Source: Betaproteobacteria bacterium
Lineage (GTDB): Bacteria > Pseudomonadota > Gammaproteobacteria > Burkholderiales > Burkholderiaceae
DNA: 11,811 nucleotides
Assembly: GCA_018969885.1 (NCBI GenBank)
Contig: JAGWXN010000077.1
Coordinates: forward strand, 1 to 11,811
Direction: 5' to 3'
The notes beneath the pieces are model-generated. The model was given only the letters and a program-made list of their open reading frames with translations, made no database searches and was not told the DNA's origin. A program made the position numbers and the translations under genes. Below are positions 1-8,432 of the stretch, piece after piece; positions within the stretch are counted from its first letter, which is position 1; each line of letters opens with the position of its first letter.

Positions 1-11
1 AATCGCATCGT

Positions 12-1079
12 ATGCGCTGCGCCTGTGGCGAACCTCACGCAGGCCGTCGCCGAGCCCTCGGTAGCCTCGCTGCCCTGGGCGGGCTGTCGCTCGCTTCAGG
101 CTGCGCCACCCTGGCCACAGGCGGCGCTGCTCCACCGCGTATCGACGTTCATCACCATATCGTGCCGCCCGCCTGGCTTGAGTCGCTTCGGCGCGCCAAA
201 CTCGATTCGCCGCCGGTTGTGAAGTGGACCGTTCAACAGTCGCTTGAGGACATGGACCGCGGGGGGGTCACCACATCCATGACCTCGCCTACGCTTCCTG
301 CCGTGAGCTTTCTGCCCGCCGCTGAAGCCGCGCGCGTGGCACGCGAATCCAACGAATGGACCCGCAAGCTCGTGGACAGTTCGAATGGACGGTTCCGCAT
401 GTTCGCGCTGTTACCCATGCCGCATGTTGATGAGACGCTGCGCGAAATCGCCTATGCGCTCGATGTGCTCAAAGCGGACGGCGTCGCGTTCATGACCAGC
501 TACCAGGGGCGTTATCTGGGCGACAAGGCGTTCGCACCCGTGATGGATGAACTGCATCGGCGAAAGGTCACCGCCTACACGCATCCCGACAACCCGGCCT
601 GCTGCGAGAACGTGGCGAGCGGCGTGCCGCCGGTCATCATCGAATACGGCACCGACACCACGCGCACCATTGCGAGTCTCATTTTTTCAGGCACGGCGCA
701 GCGCTGTCCGGACATCAATTTCATCTTCTCGCACGCGGGCGGCACCATCGCAGCGCTCACCGACCGGTTCCTGGTTCAGATCGTGTCCATGCCCAACTAC
801 AAGCAGCGCGGCTTCACCAGCGAGCGGGTGCTGAAGGAGCTTCGCAGCTTCTATTACGACACCGCGCAAACCTCAAACCCCATGGCGATGGCTGCACTCA
901 CGCGGCTGGTTCCGGTCACCCAGATCGTATTCGGCAGCGATTACCCCTACCGTCGCGCCGACGAGCACGTGGCCGGGCTCGCACAGATCTTCAATGATGA
1001 TGAACGGCGAGCCATCGATTCGGGTAATGCGCATCGCATCATGCCGCAGCTCGCGCAGATTCAGGTCACGCGCAGCTGA
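12..1079 (+). CDS. ACMSD-type amidohydrolase (amidohydrolase_2 family) with N-terminal export signal
   Basis: Predicted metal-dependent hydrolase or decarboxylase of the TIM-barrel amidohydrolase superfamily, 355 residues. After the signal region the barrel opens with an HxH pair (H47, H49 in VHHHIVPP). H191 (YTHPDNP), H241 (FSHAGG) and D310 (FGSDYPY) follow; these are the expected metal ligands and catalytic acid of the ACMSD/2-pyrone-4,6-dicarboxylate hydrolase-like branch. Residues 12-31 read as GRRRALGS, then a hydrophobic stretch, then LASGC: a twin-arginine-like signal with an imperfect lipobox (Cys31), so the enzyme may be exported or membrane-anchored. The family catalyses decarboxylation or hydrolysis of ring-cleavage or aromatic acids; the substrate here is unknown. 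It lies upstream of a ring-cleavage dioxygenase on the same strand. Only 11 bases precede the chosen ATG and the frame is open to the window edge, so the true start could lie further left. Confidence 0.85.
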   Translation: MRCACGEPHAGRRRALGSLAALGGLSLASGCATLATGGAAPPRIDVHHHIVPPAWLESLRRAKLDSPPVVKWTVQQSLEDMDRGGVTTSMTSPTLPAVSFLPAAEAARVARESNEWTRKLVDSSNGRFRMFALLPMPHVDETLREIAYALDVLKADGVAFMTSYQGRYLGDKAFAPVMDELHRRKVTAYTHPDNPACCENVASGVPPVIIEYGTDTTRTIASLIFSGTAQRCPDINFIFSHAGGTIAALTDRFLVQIVSMPNYKQRGFTSERVLKELRSFYYDTAQTSNPMAMAALTRLVPVTQIVFGSDYPYRRADEHVAGLAQIFNDDERRAIDSGNAHRIMPQLAQIQVTRS

Positions 1080-1088
1080 ACCCGCCAG

Positions 1089-1113
1089 GGCCGCGGGCAG
1101 TCCGCTCGCGGCC
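1089..1113 (+). terminator. strong GC hairpin between amidohydrolase and dioxygenase genes
   Basis: A perfect 7-bp inverted repeat, GGCCGCG (1089-1095) with CGCGGCC (1107-1113), extends inward by one G-T and two G-C pairs to a 10-bp stem with a 5-base loop. It starts 10 bases after the amidohydrolase stop codon. No run of T follows (the next bases are AGGACCGCCTTTC), so it is a weak candidate for a classical intrinsic terminator. It could instead be a 3'-end stabilising or processing hairpin between two co-transcribed genes. Confidence 0.4.
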
Positions 1114-1144
1114 AGGACCGCCTTTCAATCGCCTGCCTGCCATC

Positions 1145-1957
1145 ATGAAAACCGCTCCTCCCCGCATGCCCACCTGGTTCATTCCTCATGGCGGCGGTCC
1201 CTGCTTCTTCATGGACTGGGATCCACCACACGAATGGGACCGGATGGGCGCGTTTCTGCGCAGTATCGGCGAGCGTCTTCCTGCCCGCCCGAGCGCCATT
1301 GTCATGATCTCGGCGCACTGGCTGTCATCGGATGTGGCGGTCGCGGCAGTGCAAAGTCCCGAGATGATCTTCGATTACTACGGCTTTCCACCGCACACCT
1401 ACCAGCTGCGGTACCCGGCGCCTGGCGACCCGGCGCTTGCCGCACGGATTCAGTCGCTGCTCAACTCCGCTGCCATCCCTTGCCACGCCGATTCCGGGCG
1501 CGGCTTTGACCATGGCGTGTTCGTTCCGCTTCTTCTGATGTTCCCCGAGGCGGATATTCCGGTCATTCCGGTGTCGCTTCTGCAATCGCTCGACCCGGCG
1601 GCCCATCTGGCCATGGGCCGCGCGCTTGCACCGCTTCGCGATGAAGGCGTCCTGATCGTGGGAAGTGGCATGAGCTTTCACAACATGCGCGGCTATCGCG
1701 ACCCGCGCTTTGCGCCCATCTCCGACCGCTTTGACGAGTGGCTGATCAGCGCGGTGGAGTCAGCTCCCGGTGAGCGCGAGCGTGCCCTCTCCCAATGGGA
1801 TCAGGCACCGGAGGCGCGGCACTGTCACCCACCGCGCGCCGAAGAGCACCTGCTGCCGCTCATGGTGGCGGCCGGCGCCGCGCAGGGCGAGGCCGGCCGT
1901 TGCGTGTTCAGCGACCGCGTCATGCAGACCACGGTCTCGGCGTTTCGCTTCGGCTGA
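1145..1957 (+). CDS. DODA/LigB-type class III extradiol aromatic ring-opening dioxygenase
   Basis: Predicted non-haem metal dioxygenase, 270 residues, the usual length for the 4,5-DOPA dioxygenase/YgiD branch of the LigB superfamily. Conserved features in order: IPHGGGPCFF with H15, the ISAHW motif with H58, the block 116-133 containing GFDHGVFVPL with H123, VGSGMSFHNMR with H179, and HPPRAEEHLLPL with H228 and H235 near the C-terminus. The His residues of the first two motifs and the late His blocks are where this family places metal and acid-base residues. The family opens catechol-type rings by meta cleavage; the specific catechol is unknown. The gene sits 65 bases after the amidohydrolase on the same strand with a hairpin between. 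No clear ribosome-binding site precedes ATG 1145 or the in-frame ATG at 1166, so the start is chosen on homology (a short lead before the PHGGG motif). Its stop is only 11 bases from the stop of the convergent gene. Confidence 0.88.
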   Translation: MKTAPPRMPTWFIPHGGGPCFFMDWDPPHEWDRMGAFLRSIGERLPARPSAIVMISAHWLSSDVAVAAVQSPEMIFDYYGFPPHTYQLRYPAPGDPALAARIQSLLNSAAIPCHADSGRGFDHGVFVPLLLMFPEADIPVIPVSLLQSLDPAAHLAMGRALAPLRDEGVLIVGSGMSFHNMRGYRDPRFAPISDRFDEWLISAVESAPGERERALSQWDQAPEARHCHPPRAEEHLLPLMVAAGAAQGEAGRCVFSDRVMQTTVSAFRFG

Positions 1958-1968
1958 ATGTAAAGCGA

Positions 1969-3019
<1,051 letters not shown>

Positions 3020-3088
3020 CGCATCCGCGGCGAGCCATCGCCCCTGCCGCGCCTGCGAACCCTCGTTTCGCCGCCTCGGACTGCGCGC

Positions 3089-3117
3089 TTTTCACTCCTT
3101 GTGGATCAGGTTACAGT
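3089..3117 (+). promoter_or_regulatory. weak candidate sigma-70 promoter for the cupin gene
   Basis: TTTTCA (3089-3094) and TACAGT (3112-3117) each match four of six bases of the -35 and -10 consensus and are separated by the optimal 17 bases. Transcription would begin near 3123, giving a leader of about 20 bases that includes the GGAG ribosome-binding site. Matches of this quality arise by chance, so this is tentative. Confidence 0.22.
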
Positions 3118-3131
3118 CGGACGTCGCCTCC

Positions 3132-3135
3132 GGAG
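3132..3135 (+). promoter_or_regulatory. ribosome-binding site GGAG that fixes the cupin start
   Basis: GGAG lies six bases before the ATG at 3142. The reading frame is open upstream to 2932, inside the divergent TRAP gene, but this site and the start of recognisable protein fold favour ATG 3142 over any upstream codon. Confidence 0.5.
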
Positions 3136-3141
3136 CCCCCC

Positions 3142-3816
3142 ATGTCGCTGCCCGTTTTTCGCCTGATTGAAGATGTCTTGCCGCCCGCCCTCGCCCCGAC
3201 GTATCTGCCCGCCGCCGCGCGCGCAATCTATGTAGTGGATGGTTCGCTCACCATTGAATTTGAAGCGGGCGCCGCGCACCACGGGGCCGATAGCGTATGG
3301 ATCGGAAGCGAGGCGATCGCCTGCGTGACCGGCCCGGCAGGCGCTCGGATCTGGCGCTGGGAACTCGTGGGTGCCCATCCCGCCTCCGACGGACTGCTCC
3401 GCTCCAACCCAGGCGCCCAATCCACGCTCAAGCTGGCAGCACCACTTGATCTAGATCCCGATCAGTCCTGGCTGATCCGATGTGACCGGGTCAATTTCCC
3501 ACCGGGCGGCGTTGCCCTCACGCATGTCCATCAGGGGCCGGGAATTCGCTGCTGCCTGAAAGGCGAAATCACGATTGAGGCGGGCGGCCACCGAGCAGTG
3601 CACGGGCCTGGCGAGGCCTGGCTTGAAATCGGCCATGAGCCGGTGCTTGCGCCCACCACCGAGCGCGAGCCCACCTCATTTATCCGTTGCTTCGTTCTGC
3701 CGCGCGCCTGCAAGGGTAGAAGTTCGATCCGCTATGTGAAGCCGGAAGACGCCTCCAAACCCAAGTCGCAAACCTATCTGGTGTTTGGCGAGCGCTATAT
3801 CGAACTGCCTCACTGA
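3142..3816 (+). CDS. cupin-fold protein, probable two-domain cupin of unknown function
   Basis: Predicted cytosolic beta-barrel protein, 224 residues from ATG 3142, no signal peptide. The C-terminal half carries a recognisable cupin motif: PPGGVALTHVHQGPG (120-134, HxH at H128 and H130), then the KGEITIE strand (140-146), then HGPGEAW (154-160) and H165 as motif 2. The usual Glu after HxH is not evident. The N-terminal half (about 25-75) has a degenerate cupin-like pattern (IYVVDGSLTIEFEAG, later SVWIGSEAIACV) without the metal His set, suggesting a two-domain arrangement with one active site. Cupins of this size include dioxygenases, isomerases and ligand-binding proteins; I cannot assign a reaction. 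It is divergent from the TRAP receptor, sharing its control region, and converges on the acyl-CoA synthetase with 18 bases between stop codons. An upstream in-frame extension to 2932 is rejected because it would run through the control region. Confidence 0.75.
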   Translation: MSLPVFRLIEDVLPPALAPTYLPAAARAIYVVDGSLTIEFEAGAAHHGADSVWIGSEAIACVTGPAGARIWRWELVGAHPASDGLLRSNPGAQSTLKLAAPLDLDPDQSWLIRCDRVNFPPGGVALTHVHQGPGIRCCLKGEITIEAGGHRAVHGPGEAWLEIGHEPVLAPTTEREPTSFIRCFVLPRACKGRSSIRYVKPEDASKPKSQTYLVFGERYIELPH

Positions 3817-3834
3817 CCCCGCTCCAATCCGCCC

Positions 3835-5391
3835 TCATTTCCAGTAGCGCTCGCGCAGCTTCTGCTTGAAAAGTTTGCCGGTGGGCTGCCGGGGCAGATC
3901 GGGGTCAAAGTCAATACTGCGGGGACATTTGAACCCGGCGACCCGCTCGCGGCAAAAGGCAAGGAGGGCCTGGGCAAGCGGTTCGCCCGCCGCTGCCGGA
4001 TCCACCAGCTGCACCACGGCCTTCACCGCCTCGCCCAGATCATCATCGGGCACACCAATCACCGCCACATCGGCCACTGCGGGATGGGCGATCAGCGCGT
4101 CTTCAATCTCCTGAGGAAAGATGTTTACGCCGCCGCTGATGATCATGAACGCCTTGCGGTCAACCAGATAGAGATAGCCCTCCTCATCCACCCGACCAAT
4201 GTCACCCAGCGTGGTCCAACCGAGCCGATGCCGGGCACGAGCAGTGCGCTCGGGATCGTTGTGGTACTCAAAGCGCGGACCATCCGAGAAATAAACGATT
4301 CCCGCGGTGCCGCAGGGCAGCTCGCGGCCCTCGTCATCACAGATATGGAGTACACCCTGCGAGGCCCGTCCCACCGATCCCGGGTGCGCAAGCCATTCCT
4401 CACAGGTAATCGAGCAAAAGCCGTTGTTCTCTGTGCCGGCGTAATACTCGTGGAGGATGGGTCCCCACCAGGCAATCATCTGGCGCTTAACATCAACCGG
4501 ACAGGGCGCTGCCGCATGAATCGCCACGCGCATCGTGCTGAGATCGTATTTCTGCCGAATGTCGTGAGTGAGCTTCAGCATGCGTACAAACATGGTCGGC
4601 ACCCACTGGCTATGGGTGATGCGGTAACGCTCGATGAAGGCAAGCGCACGCTCGGCATCGAAGCGTTCCATGATGAACGCGCAGCCTCCGCGCTTGATCA
4701 CCGTCATTGAATGCCGAAGCGGCGCCGCATGATAAAGCGGCGCAGGCGATAGATAACGACAACGCGGATGGTAATCAAACAGGCGATCAAGCAGCTCCAC
4801 CAGCATGGTGCGGGCCCCCGCCGGCTGGTCGGGCATCGGCCACTTCACGCCCTTGGGTCGACCGGTGGTACCCGATGAATACAGCATGTCGAGCCCCTGG
4901 GCTGCATCGGCAATTGGCACGATGGGGGCCTGATCAAGCTGCGCTTCCCAGCTGTCGAATCCGGCAGGCCTCCCCTCAAAGGCAAAGCAGGGGAGCGCGG
5001 CCGGAAGCAGCGCCCGCACCGCTTCAGCCAACGGCGCCAGATCGGCCGACACCACCAGAACACGTGCGCCGCTATCGCGAATGATGAAAGCGATTTCGTC
5101 TGCGAGCAGGCGGGTATTGATGGTGGTGTAGTAGATGCCTGAGCGGTCGGCACCGAAACAAGCCTCGATTAGCCGCCTGTGATTGCGCATCAGAAACGCC
5201 ACATGCGCGCCACGCGACACGCCGAGCTGTCGGAAGACGTGCGCGACCTGATTGGCTCGCGCCTCGAGTTGCGCAAAGCTCACCGTTTCACCGCTTTCGC
5301 ACATGACGAACGCGGGCTCGTCACCCATGCCCTCAGCGGGCGGCATTGGAAAGAGCGGTCGGATGGCGGCCTCAGCGCCGGATGAATTCAT
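3835..5391 (-). CDS. acyl-CoA synthetase (AMP-forming, class I adenylate-forming family)
   Basis: Predicted to activate a carboxylic acid with ATP and CoA to its acyl-CoA, 518 residues from ATG 5391. Motifs in order: the ATP-binding loop [11 protein letters not shown] (171-181), YYAGTE (316-321), [21 protein letters not shown] (393-413) with the ribose-binding Asp and hinge Arg, the [13 protein letters not shown] segment (418-430), and the C-terminal PTGK with the catalytic Lys506. All key residues are present, so it should be active. It resembles the FadD-like branch that handles medium-to-long, aromatic or alicyclic acids; sequence alone does not give the substrate. It is the last gene of the minus-strand unit. 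A GTG start at 5424 (529 residues) is possible but overlaps the acyl-CoA dehydrogenase by 53 bases; ATG 5391 overlaps by 20 and fits the family N-terminus. Neither start has a strong ribosome-binding site, which suggests translational coupling to the gene before it. Confidence 0.9.
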   Translation of the reverse strand: MNSSGAEAAIRPLFPMPPAEGMGDEPAFVMCESGETVSFAQLEARANQVAHVFRQLGVSRGAHVAFLMRNHRRLIEACFGADRSGIYYTTINTRLLADEIAFIIRDSGARVLVVSADLAPLAEAVRALLPAALPCFAFEGRPAGFDSWEAQLDQAPIVPIADAAQGLDMLYSSGTTGRPKGVKWPMPDQPAGARTMLVELLDRLFDYHPRCRYLSPAPLYHAAPLRHSMTVIKRGGCAFIMERFDAERALAFIERYRITHSQWVPTMFVRMLKLTHDIRQKYDLSTMRVAIHAAAPCPVDVKRQMIAWWGPILHEYYAGTENNGFCSITCEEWLAHPGSVGRASQGVLHICDDEGRELPCGTAGIVYFSDGPRFEYHNDPERTARARHRLGWTTLGDIGRVDEEGYLYLVDRKAFMIISGGVNIFPQEIEDALIAHPAVADVAVIGVPDDDLGEAVKAVVQLVDPAAAGEPLAQALLAFCRERVAGFKCPRSIDFDPDLPRQPTGKLFKQKLRERYWK

Positions 5392-6535
5392 GGCCGATCC
5401 GGTCAAGCAGCATTTCCGTGGCACCGTCGGTGAGGCTCGCGATCTGCGCGGCTGCCAGATGGCGCTGGAAGGGGCGATGATCGACCAGACCCTCGGCGCC
5501 CATCAGATGCATGAGCGCCGGAATCTGCCGCTGAGCGCATTGCGTGGCGAACACCTTGGCACGCGCCGCAGGGGCACGCGCATCCAGGCCGTCGTCCACG
5601 CAGAGGGATGCGCTCGCCACCAGGGCACGGGCGGCATCAAGCTCGACGGCCGCCTGCGCAAGCGCCCAGCGCCAGCCCTGGTGCTGAACCAGCGGGCTGC
5701 CAAAGCTCTGCCTGTCATTGCCGTAGCGCGCTGCTTCGTCGATACAGCTCCGAAGCATCCCGCAGCAGATCGCCGCCACATAAATGCGCGCACCGTTGAT
5801 GGAGTCCATCGCCGCGCGAAATGCCTCACCGGGTGGCGCAATCAGCTCAGCCTCCCCGCACACATAGCCGTTCAGGCGGAACCCGCCCGTCCCCAGCGCC
5901 CGCGCCGAGGCGGCCGGCGCAGGCGGCAGGCGCTCGAACCCGGCGCGATGTGCATCAACAAGAAACGAAGCGATTCCCCGTGCGCCCGACCCCGGCTCGG
6001 TTTGGGCATAGACGTGGATACAGTCCGCGCGATCGGCGTTGATGATCCAGGCCTTTTCGCCCTCCAGCCGCCAGCCGCCTGACACGCGGTGTGCGCGGGT
6101 TTGAAGGGCTGTGGCATCGGAGCCCGCGCTTGGTTCAGTGAGCGCTGTGCAACCCACCCGCTCACCGCGCAGGAGTGGATCAAGCCACTGCGCGCACAGT
6201 TCCGAGGAGCCGCACCGGGCGAGCATCGCCGCGATGTTGTGCGAATTGATCAGCGTCATGGCAAGCGAGAAGTCAGCTGCGCCCAGCAGCTCGGCGACGA
6301 CGCACTTGGATTGAAACGAGAGCCCCAGCCCACCCTGCCGGGGCGAAACTTCCAGACCAAGCAGGCCCGCCGAGGCGGCTGCCGAAAGCAGTGCATCACT
6401 GAGCGCGGCGGGCTCGAGCGTTTCACAGGAAAGCGAACGCACGTGATCGAGCCAGGGGCCCGACCATTCGGATAAAAATCCTTCGACACGTGCACGCACT
6501 GCCGGCAGGTCGGGCGCAGGCAGGTGCCTGGTCAT
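5372..6535 (-). CDS. acyl-CoA dehydrogenase family flavoprotein
   Basis: Predicted FAD enzyme that oxidises an acyl-CoA to the trans-2-enoyl-CoA, passing electrons to electron-transfer flavoprotein; 387 residues, normal length. The N-terminal helical domain includes the [14 protein letters not shown] segment (61-74). The flavin/substrate motif [19 protein letters not shown] (129-147) and [11 protein letters not shown] (161-171) mark the middle beta domain. The C-terminal domain has [12 protein letters not shown] (275-286) and [20 protein letters not shown] (346-365), then LTDGATEML (368-376). By eye, D370 sits where medium- and short-chain members carry the catalytic Glu (YEGT), and the alternative isovaleryl/long-chain position holds A249, so the catalytic base is unusual. 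ATG 6535 overlaps the LivM-type stop as ATGA and has GAGGG seven bases upstream. It is co-transcribed with the transporter and the CoA synthetase, so its substrate is probably the CoA ester of the imported acid. Confidence 0.9.
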   Translation of the reverse strand: MTRHLPAPDLPAVRARVEGFLSEWSGPWLDHVRSLSCETLEPAALSDALLSAAASAGLLGLEVSPRQGGLGLSFQSKCVVAELLGAADFSLAMTLINSHNIAAMLARCGSSELCAQWLDPLLRGERVGCTALTEPSAGSDATALQTRAHRVSGGWRLEGEKAWIINADRADCIHVYAQTEPGSGARGIASFLVDAHRAGFERLPPAPAASARALGTGGFRLNGYVCGEAELIAPPGEAFRAAMDSINGARIYVAAICCGMLRSCIDEAARYGNDRQSFGSPLVQHQGWRWALAQAAVELDAARALVASASLCVDDGLDARAPAARAKVFATQCAQRQIPALMHLMGAEGLVDHRPFQRHLAAAQIASLTDGATEMLLDRIGHEFIRR

Positions 6536-7518
6536 GACGATGCCCTCGAACGGGCGATGCGCTCGCGCGCCGCGCGCCAGCCCGACACCACAAGGGGCAC
6601 CAGCCCTCTCGGCATGAAGATCGTGGCGATCACCAGCAGCAGGCCGTAGGTGACCAGCCGATAGGTTTCGGCGACGCGTAGATACTCTGGCAAAAACACT
6701 ACCGCAAAGGCACCCACCACCGGCCCCGTGAGCGTGCCACTGCCCCCCAGAATGACTGCCAGAATGGCATTGAGCGAGTGTTCAACACTGAAGGGGTCGG
6801 GGTTCAGGAAGCCAATGAAATGGGCGTAGAGCGCGCCCGCCAGCCCAGCCAGGCTAGCGCTGGTGACGAAAGCGAACAGCTTATATTTCCAGGTGGCCAC
6901 GCCCACCGCTTCAATCAGGACCTCGTTTTCGCGAATGGCGAGCAGCACGCGGCCCACCCGGGAATGGAGAATCAGCGCGCACATCAGACTGGCGAACGCC
7001 GCCGCCGCCAGCACCAGCAGGTAATAGCCGCCGCGAGTAGAGAGGTCCCACTGCAGCTCACCGACCACAACGGAGGCGGGGCGCGGCACATTGAAGATTC
7101 CTGCCTCGCCCCCCGTGAAGCTCTTCCAGGTCATGAGGACGATGAAGATGACCATGTTGTAGGCCAGCGTCACGATCGCGAAATAATGACCCTTCACCCG
7201 CAGGCTAGGGTAGCCCGCTGCCAGCGCAAACACCGCGGTGATGGCGGGGGCCACCAGTATCGTGCCCCAGACCGGCCAGTTTGCCTCCACGCTGAGGAGC
7301 GTGGAGGCGTAAGCGCCCAGGCCCATGAATCCCGCCTGCGCGATCGAGACATAGCCAGTGAATCCCTGAATGAGGTTCTGCCCCTGCGAGACCACCACCC
7401 AGATCAGGCCCAGAATCAGAAGCTGCAGAAAATAAGGCACGGTCACGATCGCTGGCACCCAGGCTGCAGCGAAGGTGATCAGCGCAATCGCAAGCATGGA
7501 ACGCGCAACCGGATTCAT
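6532..7518 (-). CDS. livM: branched-chain-amino-acid-type ABC transporter permease, LivM family
   Basis: Inner-membrane permease subunit, 328 residues, mostly hydrophobic, with about nine to ten predicted membrane segments. Family hallmarks: the QNLIQGFTGYVSIAQAGFMGLGAYAS block (47-72), YPSLRVKGHYFAIVTLAY (103-120), and the cytoplasmic coupling segment GRVLLAIRENEVLIEAVGV (189-207) that docks with the ATPases. It ends with HSLNAILAVILGGSGTLTGPVVGA (247-270) and MPRGLVP. It pairs with the LivH-type permease encoded just upstream and begins inside that gene's stop codon (ATGA, four-base overlap). The symbol is a family label: the catabolic neighbours suggest the cargo is an organic acid rather than leucine, isoleucine or valine. 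No close Shine-Dalgarno is seen (an AAGGA lies 14 bases upstream), consistent with coupling to the preceding gene. Confidence 0.93.
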   Translation of the reverse strand: MNPVARSMLAIALITFAAAWVPAIVTVPYFLQLLILGLIWVVVSQGQNLIQGFTGYVSIAQAGFMGLGAYASTLLSVEANWPVWGTILVAPAITAVFALAAGYPSLRVKGHYFAIVTLAYNMVIFIVLMTWKSFTGGEAGIFNVPRPASVVVGELQWDLSTRGGYYLLVLAAAAFASLMCALILHSRVGRVLLAIRENEVLIEAVGVATWKYKLFAFVTSASLAGLAGALYAHFIGFLNPDPFSVEHSLNAILAVILGGSGTLTGPVVGAFAVVFLPEYLRVAETYRLVTYGLLLVIATIFMPRGLVPLVVSGWRAARERIARSRASS

Positions 7519-8372
7519 TTGCGGCCCATCAGTCCTTCGGGCCGCACCAGCAGCACCACGATCATCACCAGAAACGCAATCACATCTTTGTAGGCCGATG
7601 ACACAAAGCCGGCCGCCATCGACTCGCTGACCCCCAGCACCACGCCACCCACAATCGCGCCCGAAATCGAGCCCAGTCCCCCGAGGATCAGGACAGCGAA
7701 GCCTTTGACCACCAGCGATTCGCCAACGCCTGGCGCAATGGCAAGCAGCGCACCCACCAGTGCGCCGGCCGCGGCCCCCACCGCCGACGACACCGCGAAC
7801 ACGATCGCTGAGACCTGGTTGACATTGACGCCCATCAAAATGGCGGCAGGTCGGTTCTGCGCCACCGCGCGAATCGACTTGCCGGTTTTGGTGTGCCGGA
7901 TGAGCCAGGCCACCACCACAATCAGCGTGAGTGAGGTCAGGATGACCGCAAGCCGTAACTCGGCCACCGCCACGCCGCCCACATCCAGCACGCCCCGATA
8001 GGGCGTGGGAATGATCACCTGATCAGCGCCAAACGCCAGCAGGTTACCGCCCTCGAACATCATCGTGAGGCCCAGCGCGATGATGAACGCGTTGATGTGC
8101 GGGGCATCACGTACCGGGCGATAGGCCAGCCGCTCGATCAGCAGCCCCAGCACGGCGCCCGCTGCCATCGCCACGATCATCGACGGAAAAAATCCGAGGC
8201 TGAAACGTTCGATGAACAGGAACGTGAGATAGCCGCCCGACATGGCGACTGACCCGTGCGCGAAATGCGCAATGCCCAGAATGCCGAACACCACGGTAAG
8301 GCCCAGTGCGATCAGCGTGTACACCGCGCCGATCGCAAGCCCATTCAGAATCTGCTGCAGGATTTCAGTCAT
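7515..8372 (-). CDS. livH: branched-chain-amino-acid-type ABC transporter permease, LivH family
   Basis: Inner-membrane permease subunit, 285 residues, with about eight membrane segments. Diagnostic blocks are LNGLAIGAVYTLIALGLTVVFG (9-30), GIAHFAHGSVAMSGGYL (33-49) and ERLAYRPVRD (80-89). The coupling loop is at 163-182 (TGKSIRAVAQNRPAAILMGV), followed by VKGFAVLILGGLGSISGAIVGG (222-243) and the C-terminal RPEGLMGRK. It forms the translocation pore with the LivM-type subunit. It follows the binding-protein gene after a 60-base gap that holds a GC hairpin, and overlaps the LivM-type gene by four bases. A GAGG about ten bases upstream of the ATG may serve as ribosome-binding site. Substrate is unknown; the symbol marks the family only. 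Confidence 0.93.
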   Translation of the reverse strand: MTEILQQILNGLAIGAVYTLIALGLTVVFGILGIAHFAHGSVAMSGGYLTFLFIERFSLGFFPSMIVAMAAGAVLGLLIERLAYRPVRDAPHINAFIIALGLTMMFEGGNLLAFGADQVIIPTPYRGVLDVGGVAVAELRLAVILTSLTLIVVVAWLIRHTKTGKSIRAVAQNRPAAILMGVNVNQVSAIVFAVSSAVGAAAGALVGALLAIAPGVGESLVVKGFAVLILGGLGSISGAIVGGVVLGVSESMAAGFVSSAYKDVIAFLVMIVVLLVRPEGLMGRK

Positions 8373-8398
8373 GCCACCGTCTGCCTCAGGATCGGCGA

Positions 8399-8423
8399 GG
8401 GCGCGCGCCCCATGGGCGCGCCC
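8399..8423 (-). terminator. intercistronic GC hairpin after the binding-protein gene
   Basis: Perfect 8-bp arms GGGCGCGC (8399-8406) and GCGCGCCC (8416-8423) enclose a 9-base loop, in the 60-base gap between the binding-protein stop and the LivH-type start. No T run follows on the minus strand, so full termination is unlikely. Such hairpins commonly protect the upstream mRNA or partly attenuate transcription, which would let the binding protein exceed the permeases in amount. Confidence 0.45.
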
Positions 8424-8432
8424 CCGTCCCGC

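Noticed and set aside
4084..4710. Plus-strand open frame (208 codons) opposite the acyl-CoA synthetase
   Set aside because: It lies wholly inside the synthetase gene, whose motifs are intact, and has no recognisable domain or ribosome-binding site.
5372..5424. GTG 5424 start for the acyl-CoA synthetase
   Set aside because: It increases the overlap with the acyl-CoA dehydrogenase to 53 bases and adds 11 residues rich in Cys and Arg unlike the family; ATG 5391 is more plausible, though not proven.
5252..6082. Plus-strand open frame (276 codons) opposite the acyl-CoA genes
   Set aside because: It crosses the junction of two conserved minus-strand genes and its low-complexity Arg/Ala-rich translation matches no fold; it is a GC-bias shadow.
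6778..7593. Long plus-strand open frame (271 codons) opposite the LivM-type gene
   Set aside because: It is antisense to a clearly conserved permease, is rich in His, Arg and Gln with no membrane or domain pattern, and reflects the third-position GC of the real gene.
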